In this document: positions 1-6,417 of the stretch, in pieces | Position numbering within the stretch: position 1 is the stretch's first letter | Layout: every line of letters begins with the position of its first letter | Assembly: GCA_035620975.1 (NCBI GenBank) | Contig: DASPFV010000305.1 | Location: 1 to 11,225, forward strand | Direction: 5' to 3' | Origin: DASPFV01 sp035620975 | GTDB lineage: Bacteria > Acidobacteriota > Vicinamibacteria > Vicinamibacterales > 2-12-FULL-66-21 | Length of the DNA: 11,225 nt | Notes under the pieces: generated by a model | Seen by the model: the letters and a program-made list of their open reading frames with translations, nothing else | Databases searched by the model: none | What the model was told of the DNA's origin: nothing | Position numbers and translations under genes: made by a program

Positions 1-2
1 CT

Positions 3-128
3 CCCTGGGACGTCTCGATGTGGCTCGTCCTTCCGCTCGTACTGATGGCAACCGTCCTCGTCGCGAGCTACCTACCGGCCAGACGCGCGAGCGTCAGCGA
101 GCCGGCGGTGGCGCTGCGGACGGACTGA
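3..128 (+). CDS. FtsX/MacB-type ABC permease, C-terminal fragment
   Basis: Only the last 41 codons lie in the window; the gene begins upstream. They encode a hydrophobic stretch (about residues 7-22 of the fragment) followed by the ending YLPARRAS...EPAVALRTD and a TGA stop. A final membrane helix followed by 'PARRAS-x-x-P-x-x-ALR' is the characteristic end of FtsX/MacB-type permeases. The complete permease at 7646-10093 ends in the same way (WLPAARAAAVDPWETLRAE). Members of this family are inner-membrane proteins that transmit force or move substrates across the envelope, normally with a MacB/LolD-like ATPase. It may be an ADOP-type orphan permease like the one further right, but the visible part cannot decide this. 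The family call is fairly safe; the subfamily is inferred. Confidence 0.8.
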   Translation, partial: PWDVSMWLVLPLVLMATVLVASYLPARRASVSEPAVALRTD

Positions 129-177
129 CTCTTGGCGCGGATTGTTCAGGATGCCTCCGGGTCGGTGAGGTTCGTTC

Positions 178-197
178 GCACGCGATGAGGCGCGTGC
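178..197 (+). terminator. stem-loop after the upstream permease
   Basis: A perfect 7-bp inverted repeat, GCACGCG (178-184) and CGCGTGC (191-197), with a 6-nt loop lies 50 nt after the permease stop. No T-tract follows (the next bases are C-rich), so this is at best a weak or Rho-assisted terminator, or a chance GC-rich hairpin. Confidence 0.25.
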
Positions 198-240
198 CCC
201 CCTCTGAAGTCTCAGCGAGGTCATCGGCCAGTCCGTCCGC

Positions 241-246
241 TATACT
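241..246 (+). promoter_or_regulatory. possible -10 element (TATACT) of the SMP-30 gene
   Basis: TATACT matches the sigma-70 -10 consensus in five of six positions. It stands out in a GC-rich gap and lies 27 nt before the chosen ATG at 274. Transcription from it would give a short leader containing the GAGGGG ribosome-binding site (261-266). The hexamer 17 nt upstream (AGGTCA, 218-223) is a poor -35, so the assignment is tentative. Confidence 0.35.
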
Positions 247-273
247 CTCAGCCACTCCTTGAGGGGTAGACGG

Positions 274-1281
274 ATGGAGACAGACCGACGGTCCTTCGTG
301 CGTGTGGCGGGCAGTTCGCTGTTCCTTGGTGCCGGAAGCGTCTGGAGCGCGTCGGCGGCGACCCAGGCACCGGCCTCGCCCGTGTCGTTCCCCGGCATCG
401 CCAATCCACTGGAAGGCGGCGTCGACGTCATCGCGACGGGCTACATCTGGACCGAGGGTCCCGTGTGGGTGGGCGGCGAGGACGGACACCTGCTCTTTTC
501 CGACGTGCCCGGCAACGCCATCTACAGCTGGGATGGCAAGCGGACCACCGTGTTCCTGGCCCCGTCCGGCTACCAGGGCTTTCCGATTCCCGCCTCGCTC
601 CGCGAGGCCGGCTCGAACGGCCTGGCGCTGGGCCGTGGCGGGTTGTTGATCGCCGACAGCGGAACTCGGGCCCTGGCGCGAGTGGACCTCGCCACGCGGC
701 AGAAGGCGCTGTTCGCCGAGTCCTACCAGGGGAAACGCTTCAACAGCCCGAACGATCTCGTGGTCGCGCGCGACGGCTCCGTGTACTTCACCGATCCGCC
801 CTTCGGCCTGGCGGGCGTGCAGAAGTCTCCGCTTCGGGAGTTGACCTACACCGGCGTGTTTCGCGTGACGCCCGACAATCAGGTGCACCTGATTGCCGAC
901 AACCTCTTCCCGAACGGCATTGCGTTGTCGCCGGACAACCGTATTCTCTACGCGACGGACAGTTCGGGCTGGGTGGCCATCGATCTCGATACGTCCGGCA
1001 TGGCGACGGGACAGCGGCAGTTCGTCGCCAGCGACAGCGTTGGGGGCGCGCGCGGTGACGGCATGAAAGCCGACTCCGCGGGCAACATCTGGACGAGCGG
1101 CCGCGGCGGGATCTACGTCTTCTCACCGAAGGGCGAGCACATCGGCTTCGCCCCCATCGCGGGTCGCGTCTCGAACTGTGCGTTCGGGCCCGGCCGGTCC
1201 CTCTACGTCACCAACGATACGCAGGTGGTGCGCGGCCGCATTCGGAGCGACTTTCCGGGAGGGTCGCCGATCCAGTACTGA
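274..1281 (+). CDS. SMP-30/gluconolactonase-family protein, Tat-exported
   Basis: The product has 335 residues and belongs to the SMP-30/gluconolactonase/LRE-like six-bladed beta-propellers, divalent-metal enzymes that usually hydrolyse sugar lactones. By comparison with SMP-30, the metal ligands correspond to Glu61 (TEGPVW), Asn214 (FPNGIALS) and Asp262 (GDGMKAD). Asn160 (SPNDLV) matches the asparagine that helps position substrate or water. Blade motifs such as LLFSDVPGNAIYSWDG, LLIADSG, VYFTDPPFG, ILYATDS and LYVTND recur through residues 60-320. The N-terminus reads DRRSFVRVAGSSLFLGAG, a good Tat signal (Arg5-Arg6), so it is probably exported folded. The ATG at 274 is chosen because GAGGGG (261-266) sits 7 nt before it; a TTG at 259 would absorb that site. 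A binding protein follows 138 nt downstream on the same strand. The exact substrate cannot be read from the sequence. Confidence 0.88.
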   Translation: METDRRSFVRVAGSSLFLGAGSVWSASAATQAPASPVSFPGIANPLEGGVDVIATGYIWTEGPVWVGGEDGHLLFSDVPGNAIYSWDGKRTTVFLAPSGYQGFPIPASLREAGSNGLALGRGGLLIADSGTRALARVDLATRQKALFAESYQGKRFNSPNDLVVARDGSVYFTDPPFGLAGVQKSPLRELTYTGVFRVTPDNQVHLIADNLFPNGIALSPDNRILYATDSSGWVAIDLDTSGMATGQRQFVASDSVGGARGDGMKADSAGNIWTSGRGGIYVFSPKGEHIGFAPIAGRVSNCAFGPGRSLYVTNDTQVVRGRIRSDFPGGSPIQY

Positions 1282-1378
1282 CCGCGACAGCGAAATCCTG
1301 GCAGGGGATGGATTGCCGCGACGAGCGGGAGGAGGCACCCGAAAGACGGACACTCGTCAACCAAAACCGGAGATCCCG

Positions 1379-1423
1379 ATGACCGTCCGGCGAGACGGGC
1401 AGTTCACGGGAGGCGAAACATGA
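1379..1423 (+). CDS. possible 14-residue leader ORF overlapping the next start
   Basis: ATG at 1379 opens a 14-codon frame, MTVRRDGQFTGGET, whose TGA (1421-1423) overlaps the ATG of the binding-protein gene (1420-1422) as ATGA. A GGAG (1369-1372) lies 6 nt before its start. The ribosome-binding site of the next gene (GGGAGG, 1408-1413) lies inside it. This is the usual geometry for translational coupling. There is no run of any one codon that would suggest amino-acid attenuation. The sequence is too short to judge by composition, so it may be accidental. Confidence 0.3.
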   Translation: MTVRRDGQFTGGET

Positions 1424-2439
1424 AGACACGACCGACGGCGCTGATTGTGGTACTGATGGTCGGCTGGCTGAGTGGATGCGGTGGCGATCCTGGCACGCCA
1501 GCGGCGACACCGGCCCCGGAGCGACCTCCCGGCCTGAGGATCGCGATGATCGCCAAGAGCGCGAAGAACCCGGTCTTCCTGTCGGCGCGCAACGGCGCCG
1601 ACGCTGCTGCACAGGAGCTCGCGCAGAAGCACGGCATTCCCATCGAGATCGTCTGGATGACGCCAGACGACGAAGACGCACAGGTCCAGGCGGAGCGGAT
1701 CGCTCAGGCGGTCAAGGAACAGGCGAGCGCCATCCTCATTTCCTGTTCCGACGCCGGCAAGGTGAGCGGCGCGATCGACGACGCCGTCAACCGCGGGGTG
1801 CCGGTGATGACGTTCGACAGCGACGCGGCCGGGTCGAAACGCTTCGCGTTCTACGGTGTGGACGATGAAAAGTTGGGTGAAACGGTGATGCGCGAGCTGG
1901 CCACACTCCTGCGCAAGAAAGGGGCGGTGGCGGTTCTCGCGGGCAGTCCGGATGCGCCCAACCTGCGCAGGCGGGCAGACGGTGTCAAGAAAGAGGCCGC
2001 CGTCACTCCCGGCATCAAGATCGTCGGCACGTTCACGCACGTCGAAACGGCGAAGGACGGGGCCGAAGAAGTGTTGCGCGCGCAGAAGGCACATCCGGAG
2101 ATCCAGGGCTGGGCGATGGTCGGGGGATGGCCGCTCTTCACGCCGAGGCTGATGGATCTCGATCCGGCGAAGGTCAAGATCGTCGCGGTGGATGCACTGC
2201 CCGCGCAGCTCGCCTACGTGGAGAAGGGCCTTGCCCCGGTCCTGCTCGCCCAGCCGACCTACATGTGGGGCTACGTGTCGGTCCAGCGCATCATCGACAA
2301 GGTGCACCTCAAACAGGACGTTCCGGAGATCATTCCCATGGACGTCGTCCGCGTCACGAAGAGCAACCTCGGCAGCTGGGCACGCCAGTTGAGGACCTGG
2401 GGGTTCACGGTTCCGGAGACCTACGTGAAGCTGCCGTAG
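1420..2439 (+). CDS. sugar-type ABC substrate-binding lipoprotein
   Basis: The product has 339 residues and an N-terminal lipoprotein signal (hydrophobic residues 7-19, lipobox LSGC with Cys20), then a low-complexity Thr/Pro/Ala tether (about 21-37). Residues 38-330 fit the RbsB-like periplasmic-binding fold (Peripla_BP_4 type). The first strand is LRIAMIAKSAKNPVFLSARNG and the nucleotide-like alpha/beta repeat ILISCSDAGKVSGAIDDAVNRGVPVMTFDSD (106-135) is typical. So are IVAVDALPAQLAYVEKG (254-270) and AQPTYMWGYVSVQRIID (277-293). The family binds sugars or similar small polar solutes and delivers them to an ABC importer or a sensor. No permease or ATPase gene is next to it, so it is an orphan here. 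Start: ATG with GGGAGG 6 nt upstream. It follows the lactonase-like gene on the same strand, which suggests a shared sugar or lactone role, but this is inference. Confidence 0.87.
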   Translation: MKTRPTALIVVLMVGWLSGCGGDPGTPAATPAPERPPGLRIAMIAKSAKNPVFLSARNGADAAAQELAQKHGIPIEIVWMTPDDEDAQVQAERIAQAVKEQASAILISCSDAGKVSGAIDDAVNRGVPVMTFDSDAAGSKRFAFYGVDDEKLGETVMRELATLLRKKGAVAVLAGSPDAPNLRRRADGVKKEAAVTPGIKIVGTFTHVETAKDGAEEVLRAQKAHPEIQGWAMVGGWPLFTPRLMDLDPAKVKIVAVDALPAQLAYVEKGLAPVLLAQPTYMWGYVSVQRIIDKVHLKQDVPEIIPMDVVRVTKSNLGSWARQLRTWGFTVPETYVKLP

Positions 2440-2453
2440 AAGCCGGGAGCCTG

Positions 2454-2522
2454 ATGACGGCACAGCTCGTGCTGCCGTTCAACGTCTTCGACGAGCTACT
2501 CCGGGCGGCGCCGCTCCGCTGA
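2454..2522 (+). CDS. possible 22-residue ORF, unknown
   Basis: An ATG 14 nt after the binding-protein stop opens a 22-codon frame, MTAQLVLPFNVFDELLRAAP plus two residues, ending in TGA. GGGAG (2445-2449) precedes it by 4 nt, a little close. The amphipathic 'LVLPFNVFDELLRA' looks protein-like, so it could be a real small protein or the stump of a longer lost gene. I recognise no family, and chance is a serious alternative. Confidence 0.2.
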   Translation: MTAQLVLPFNVFDELLRAAPLR

Positions 2523-2797
2523 TCCCGCCGGCGGTCGGCGCCAGTGTCGCGCCCGGCGCACCGGCTCAGAGGGCATTTGATCTTCGCCGGCAACTGAACG
2601 CGCGGATGGTGTCTTTTCTCGGATCGGGGCCCGACTTCTTCCGGCAGGAAAGAGGCCCTGTCTCGTCGACAATCGAGCTATCGCCAACCAGCTGGGGAGG
2701 TTCCCGCCTTCGCTCGATTCCGGTATGCCCCTTGCTGCGGTAGACGGACCCACCCAGCAGGAGTTCGGGAACAGCCGCTAGCCGTGGAGGCGGGACG
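2523..2797. other. intergenic gap before the protease
   Basis: Together with the doubtful ORF before it, this gap spans 358 bp between the binding protein and the protease. It holds an imperfect hairpin at 2627-2658: outer arms GGGCC and GGCCC, inner TTCTTCC against GGAAAGA with a bulge. It has no T-tract. A clear ribosome-binding site, GGAGG (2786-2790), stands 7 nt before the protease ATG. I see no confident promoter and no protein remnant in either strand. Confidence 0.5.
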
Positions 2798-4579
2798 ATG
2801 AGCTCTCGCAGAATAGCGCTGGCATTGAGCGTTGCGGCAGCCGCGTTGACCGGCTGGCAGTCCCATCCCGAGGCGCAGGGCCAATCGGCGCCGCAGCGCC
2901 CTGGACAACGTCGTTACCTCGTCGAGGTCAGCCGACCCGGACCCGAGGTGCCCGCCGCGGTGCGGGCGGTTGGCGGGGAGGTCGTTCACGAGTTTCCGCA
3001 GTACCGGGCGCTGGCCGCGTGGCTGCCAGAAGCGGCGCTCGCCGGGTTGCGGGCACATCCCCAGGTGACGAGCATCGAATTGGATCCGGAGCGGTTCCCG
3101 CTGGCTGAGACCATCCCGTATGGCATCACGATGGTGCAGGCGGATCTGGTCAGCGATGCTGGTGCCGCGAATCGGAGGGTCTGCATCATCGACTCGGGAT
3201 ACTCGCTCGGCCAGCCGGATCTGCCAGCCGGAGGAAACGTGACCGGCGTGGACGGCGGCCCCGCGGGTGAGTGGTCGGTGGATCGGTGCGGTCACGGCAG
3301 CCATGTGGCCGGCACGATTGCGGCGCTCGGTCAGAACGGTTTGGGCGTGCTCGGGGTGCTGCCAAGCGGCGTGGTCTCTCTTCACATCGTCAAGGTCTTC
3401 GGCGACAGCTGCGGCTGGGCCTACTCGTCGGACCTCGTTGCGGCGCTCAACCAATGCCGGTCGGCTGGCGCGAACGTCGTCAACATGAGCCTCGGCGGGC
3501 CGATCTACAGCACGGTGGAGGGGAACGCGTTCGACGACGCCTACAACGCCGGCGTGCTGTCGATCGCCGCGGCTGGTAACTCCGGCAACACGAGCACTTC
3601 GTACCCGGCAGGCTACGGCTCGGTGGTCTCGGTGGCCGCCGTCGACGAGAACAAGGCCCTCGCCACCTTCTCGCAGAGAAACCCCGACGTCGAGCTGGCG
3701 GGGCCCGGCGTCGGCGTGCTGTCCACGATTCCCTGGCTCGAAGAGAACTCGGTGACTGTTGACAACGGGACTTACAACGGCACGTGGCTCGAGTTCGCCG
3801 CGCGCACCGGAAGCGGCGGCGTGTCAGGCACTCTTGCCGACGGCGGGCTCTGTGACTCGGTTGGTTCCTGGAGTGGCCAGGTCGTGCTGTGCCAGCGAGG
3901 AAACATCTATTTCGCGGACAAAGTTGCCAACGTCCATGCCGGAGGCGGCGCGGCGGCTGTGATCTACAACAACGTGCCTGGCGGCTTCGTCGGCACGCTG
4001 CTCAGCCCGAGCCAGATTCCCGCCATCGGCATCAGTCAGGAGGACGGGCAGATCCTCGTTGCGAAGAATGGGCTGCAGAGCATCGTGGTCAGCTATCGCG
4101 ACGAGACCGGCGGCGGATACGAGGCGTGGAACGGCACGTCGATGGCCACGCCTCACGTCGCCGGAGTTGCCGCGCTCATCTGGAGCCACTATCCGGGCAA
4201 GACGAACGCCGATGTCCGCAATGCCCTTACGGCATCCGCAGAAGATCTTGGAGTGCCGGGTCGGGACACGTCGTTCGGTTACGGCCTCGTACGCGCGCAG
4301 GCGGCCCTCGACATCCTCTCTGGCCTCGAGCCGCCGCCCCCGCCCCCACCACCCGTGAACATTGTCCTGAGCGCTACCAGGCGCGGCAAAAAAGTGGATC
4401 TGGCGTGGACCGTCACGGCATCGTCGAGCGTCGACATCTACCGCAACGGCTCGCTCCGTGTCAGCACGGCCAACGACGGCGCCTACAGCGACAGCTTCAC
4501 CAGCAAGGGCAGCTACACGTACCAGGTCTGCGAAGCCGGCACGGCGAACTGCTCCAACGAGGTCACGGTCGTGTTCTGA
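2798..4579 (+). CDS. secreted subtilisin-like (S8) serine protease with PA insert and Fn3-like tail
   Basis: The product has 593 residues. Domains in order: a signal peptide (about 1-28); an I9-type inhibitory propeptide (about 38-100, RYLVEVSRPGPEVPAAVRAVGG...); and an S8 catalytic domain. The triad is Asp132 (CIIDSG), His166 (CGHGSHVAGT) and Ser448 (NGTSMATPHVAG), with oxyanion-hole Asn261 (AAAGNSG). A protease-associated (PA) domain is inserted at about 318-432 (GQVVLCQRGNIYFADK, AVIYNN, IPAIGIS). Such inserts usually modulate substrate access. After the catalytic domain come eight consecutive prolines (512-519) and an Fn3-like C-terminal domain (520-593), with a possible disulfide pair Cys578/Cys585. 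All catalytic residues are present, so the enzyme is probably active and extracellular or periplasmic, degrading proteins for nutrition. Start: ATG with GGAGG 7 nt upstream. It converges on the minus-strand gene ending at 4611. Confidence 0.95.
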   Translation: MSSRRIALALSVAAAALTGWQSHPEAQGQSAPQRPGQRRYLVEVSRPGPEVPAAVRAVGGEVVHEFPQYRALAAWLPEAALAGLRAHPQVTSIELDPERFPLAETIPYGITMVQADLVSDAGAANRRVCIIDSGYSLGQPDLPAGGNVTGVDGGPAGEWSVDRCGHGSHVAGTIAALGQNGLGVLGVLPSGVVSLHIVKVFGDSCGWAYSSDLVAALNQCRSAGANVVNMSLGGPIYSTVEGNAFDDAYNAGVLSIAAAGNSGNTSTSYPAGYGSVVSVAAVDENKALATFSQRNPDVELAGPGVGVLSTIPWLEENSVTVDNGTYNGTWLEFAARTGSGGVSGTLADGGLCDSVGSWSGQVVLCQRGNIYFADKVANVHAGGGAAAVIYNNVPGGFVGTLLSPSQIPAIGISQEDGQILVAKNGLQSIVVSYRDETGGGYEAWNGTSMATPHVAGVAALIWSHYPGKTNADVRNALTASAEDLGVPGRDTSFGYGLVRAQAALDILSGLEPPPPPPPPVNIVLSATRRGKKVDLAWTVTASSSVDIYRNGSLRVSTANDGAYSDSFTSKGSYTYQVCEAGTANCSNEVTVVF

Positions 4580-4610
4580 GGAGAGGGTCGGCTTTGATCG
4601 CGGTCAGACA

Positions 4611-5066
4611 TCAGCCGCGCACGAAGGTCCGGAAGGCAGTCTGCCAGGCTGCGCTCGCCCGAAACCAGTTGCCCTCGCAGCCGCGATAGATCGCTGTCGT
4701 GTTGAGGCGATAGGGCGCGTCGGATTCTCCGGGCAGATAGACGTAGCCCTGACCGGTCTCCGGATCGACTGCGTACGAGACGACGTAGGCGAGGTGGTCC
4801 GCCTGCTGGCGGACGGGCCGATTTGCGTACCTGACGTGGAACGACAACTCGAACAGGCGAAGTCCACTCGGGCGGTCAGTTACCGCGCCGGCGCCCCAAT
4901 CGACGATGAAGCCGTCGGTTCCCTCGACGCCGTTAACGAACGTCCCGGGCCCTGACCACACGTTGAAGTTCTTCAGAACGTCGGGATCGCTGATCTGACA
5001 TTCTATGCACGCGACGGGCGAACCGGTCGTGGCAGGTGGCAGACCATGGCGGGAACGCTGATCCAT
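4611..5066 (-). CDS. uncharacterised protein, start uncertain, perhaps 5'-truncated
   Basis: From the ATG at 5066 this gives 151 residues. I know no named function. The part that reads as real protein runs from about residue 18 to the end: CIECQISDPDVLKNFNVWSG, then FELSFHVRY, then GYVYLPGESDAPYRLNTTAI and EGNWFRASAAWQTAFR. It is rich in aromatic and structured-looking segments, unlike the antisense shadow before it. The start is the weak point. The in-frame ATG at 5066 has no ribosome-binding site and lies inside the 5' end of the divergent gene starting at 5046. The only later in-frame start I noticed is a GTG in FNVW, within the conserved-looking part. Either the two genes overlap head to head by 21 bp, or the original N-terminus (possibly with a signal peptide) has been lost. 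It is convergent with the protease, whose stop is 31 bp away. Confidence 0.6.
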   Translation of the reverse strand: MDQRSRHGLPPATTGSPVACIECQISDPDVLKNFNVWSGPGTFVNGVEGTDGFIVDWGAGAVTDRPSGLRLFELSFHVRYANRPVRQQADHLAYVVSYAVDPETGQGYVYLPGESDAPYRLNTTAIYRGCEGNWFRASAAWQTAFRTFVRG

Positions 5067-5606
5067 CTGGACGTGCGAACTCGGGAAGAGTGGCGGCGCT
5101 GGCTCGCGAAGCATCACGCGTCCAGTCCTGGCATCTGGCTCCTCCGACACAAGCACCACACCGGTGTCACAGCCATGTCTTATGACGACCTCGTGCGCGA
5201 GGCGCTCTGCTTCGGCTGGATCGACAGCCTGGTCAAACGCCTGGACGACACGCTCTACGCGATTAAGGTCACGCCGCGCCGGCCGACGAGCAAATGGTCC
5301 GAGCCCAACCGGAAACGCTGGAAGGAGCTTCGGGCCGCCGGTCTCCTCGCGGCACCGGGCCTCGCCGCGGCACCGACCGCGAATCGCTATGCGGCAAGGC
5401 CGAGGATTCCCGAACTCCCGGCGTACATCGCCACGGCATTCAAGACACAGGGCAGAGCCTGGGCTTTTTTTCAGACACTCTCGGCCAGGAATCGGCGTGA
5501 TTTCGTGGTCTGGATTCACATGGCCAAGAGACATGAGACGCGCCAGCGGCGTATTGGGGAGGCGATTGAACTGCTCCTGGCCGGCAGGAAACTCCCCTTG
5601 AAGTAA
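5046..5606 (+). CDS. YdeI/OmpD-associated-like protein
   Basis: The product has 186 residues, close to the usual length of the YdeI/OmpD-associated family. The hallmark is EALCFGWID (52-60), preceded by WRRWLAKHHASSPGIWLL and followed by YAIKVTPRRPTSKWSEPNRKR. The C-terminal helix bundle FFQTLSARNRRDFVVWIHMAKRHETRQRRIGEAIELL (141-177) is the OmdA-type tail. Relatives are soluble proteins linked in enteric bacteria to resistance to peptides or bacteriocins, but the molecular activity is not settled. ATG at 5046 is preceded by AGGTGG (5034-5039, 6 nt), and the N-terminus GTLIHLDVRTREEWRRWL fits family starts. The VOC gene begins 13 nt after its stop, so the two are probably co-transcribed. Its 5' end overlaps the divergent minus-strand reading frame. 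Confidence 0.85.
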   Translation: MAGTLIHLDVRTREEWRRWLAKHHASSPGIWLLRHKHHTGVTAMSYDDLVREALCFGWIDSLVKRLDDTLYAIKVTPRRPTSKWSEPNRKRWKELRAAGLLAAPGLAAAPTANRYAARPRIPELPAYIATAFKTQGRAWAFFQTLSARNRRDFVVWIHMAKRHETRQRRIGEAIELLLAGRKLPLK

Positions 5607-5619
5607 AGGTTCATCAGCC

Positions 5620-6066
5620 ATGGCCACGAACTCGACCCGCGTCGCTGCCGATCGTGCGAAGGGCGAAGGGGCGAACAGAAATCTCGCGTCGATCAGCCCG
5701 TTCTTCATCGTGAAGGACCTGCAGGTCTCGATCTCGTACTACCTCGAGCGCCTCGGGTTTCAGCTCGACTTCCAAGGCCCACCTGACGACCCCTACTACG
5801 CCGGAGTGACCCGGGATGGCATCGGCATCATGCTGAAGGCGATCCTGCCCGACGTGCTTCCCCAGCCCAACCACACCCGGCACGAATGGGCTCGCTGGGA
5901 CGCGTACATCTACACCCTGGACCCCGATACGCTCTTCGACGAGTTCAGCCAGCGAGGCGCCTCGTTCGTCAAGAAGTTGTCGTTCATAGACGAGGGCCTG
6001 TGGGGGTTCGAGGTCACCGATGCCGATGGGTACGTCCTCGCCTTTTTTCAGCTCCGCCGCGAGTAG
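5620..6066 (+). CDS. VOC-superfamily (glyoxalase/bleomycin-resistance fold) protein
   Basis: The product has 148 residues. After a charged N-terminal tail (about 1-22) comes a VOC domain: SISPFFIVKDLQVSISYYLERLGFQLDF (24-51) is the first beta-alpha-beta module. DAYIYTLDPDTLFDEFSQRGASFVKKL and GLWGFEVTDADGYVLAFF (127-143) make the second. Glu131 in GFEV sits at the usual C-terminal metal-ligand position. The superfamily includes glyoxalases, dioxygenases and antibiotic-binding proteins, so the substrate cannot be named. ATG at 5620 has only a weak AAAGG (5605-5609) partly inside the preceding stop, which suggests coupling to the YdeI-like gene 13 nt upstream. The extended N-terminus could be shorter if a later start is used, but no better start is evident. 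Confidence 0.85.
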   Translation: MATNSTRVAADRAKGEGANRNLASISPFFIVKDLQVSISYYLERLGFQLDFQGPPDDPYYAGVTRDGIGIMLKAILPDVLPQPNHTRHEWARWDAYIYTLDPDTLFDEFSQRGASFVKKLSFIDEGLWGFEVTDADGYVLAFFQLRRE

Positions 6067-6186
6067 GGGGCGTGGAGCAGCGGAGGCTGACATCCAATGG
6101 AGGGGGGCGTGAAGCCGCCGACGGCTGCCGCCCCTGCGCTCCCGGCAGCGAGCGAACAGGCGGAGCGGTCGTCAGCACGGTGATGG

Positions 6187-6417
6187 TCAGCCCGCGTGAT
6201 CGGGGCCGGTGCGGGCGACCGGCCTGATGTGGGCGAACAGGCTGCGGGCGTTCCAGGTCGGAAAGGCTCTGACTAGCGCCGGGAGCCCGCCGAGTTCGAT
6301 GCGGCCCTCGCGGGTGGCCTGGGCCCACGTGAGCTGGCCGCCGTGCCATTGGACGAACGCTTCGGCGTCCGCGGTTATATAGAGGTCCTCGTCGACGGGG
6401 TGCGTCTTGCTCCCGTT
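6187..6417 (-). pseudogene. HxlR-type regulator remnant (C-terminal SCP2-like piece)
   Basis: Read on the minus strand from just after a TAG (6420-6418) to a TGA (6189-6187), 76 codons are open with no ATG start. They carry DLYITADAEAFVQWHGGQLT, then WAQATREGRIELGGLPALVRAFPTW and SLFAHIRPVA. The pattern 'TAD...F..W..G.L...A...GRI.L.G...LVRAFPTW....FA..RP' matches the C-terminal sterol-carrier-like domain attached to winged-helix HxlR-family regulators. The DNA-binding half, which should precede it, is absent from 6421-6637 in every frame I read. This is therefore a truncated relic rather than a gene. HxlR regulators often control neighbouring detoxification genes, which fits its position between two VOC genes. 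The family call rests on motif resemblance only. Confidence 0.6.

Noticed and set aside
94..888. 264-codon minus-strand open frame opposite the SMP-30 gene
   Set aside because: No recognisable motif, and it covers a gene with clear catalytic-site motifs on the other strand.
1357..2463. 368-codon minus-strand open frame opposite the binding protein
   Set aside because: Composition is low-complexity Arg/His/Asp and it mirrors a well-supported lipoprotein gene; antisense shadow.
4331..4354. C-rich tract in the protease gene as a possible tandem repeat or frameshift site
   Set aside because: It encodes an ordinary eight-proline linker, and the frame continues cleanly into the Fn3-like domain.
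5067..5708. Upstream extension of the 4611-5066 minus-strand gene to an in-frame start at 5708
   Set aside because: This part is antisense to the YdeI-like gene and reads as compositionally biased shadow, unlike the protein-like segment after 5066.
6014..6349. 111-codon minus-strand frame overlapping the HxlR remnant
   Set aside because: It is in a different frame from the recognisable SCP2-like stretch and has a Pro/Arg/His-rich, motif-free sequence.
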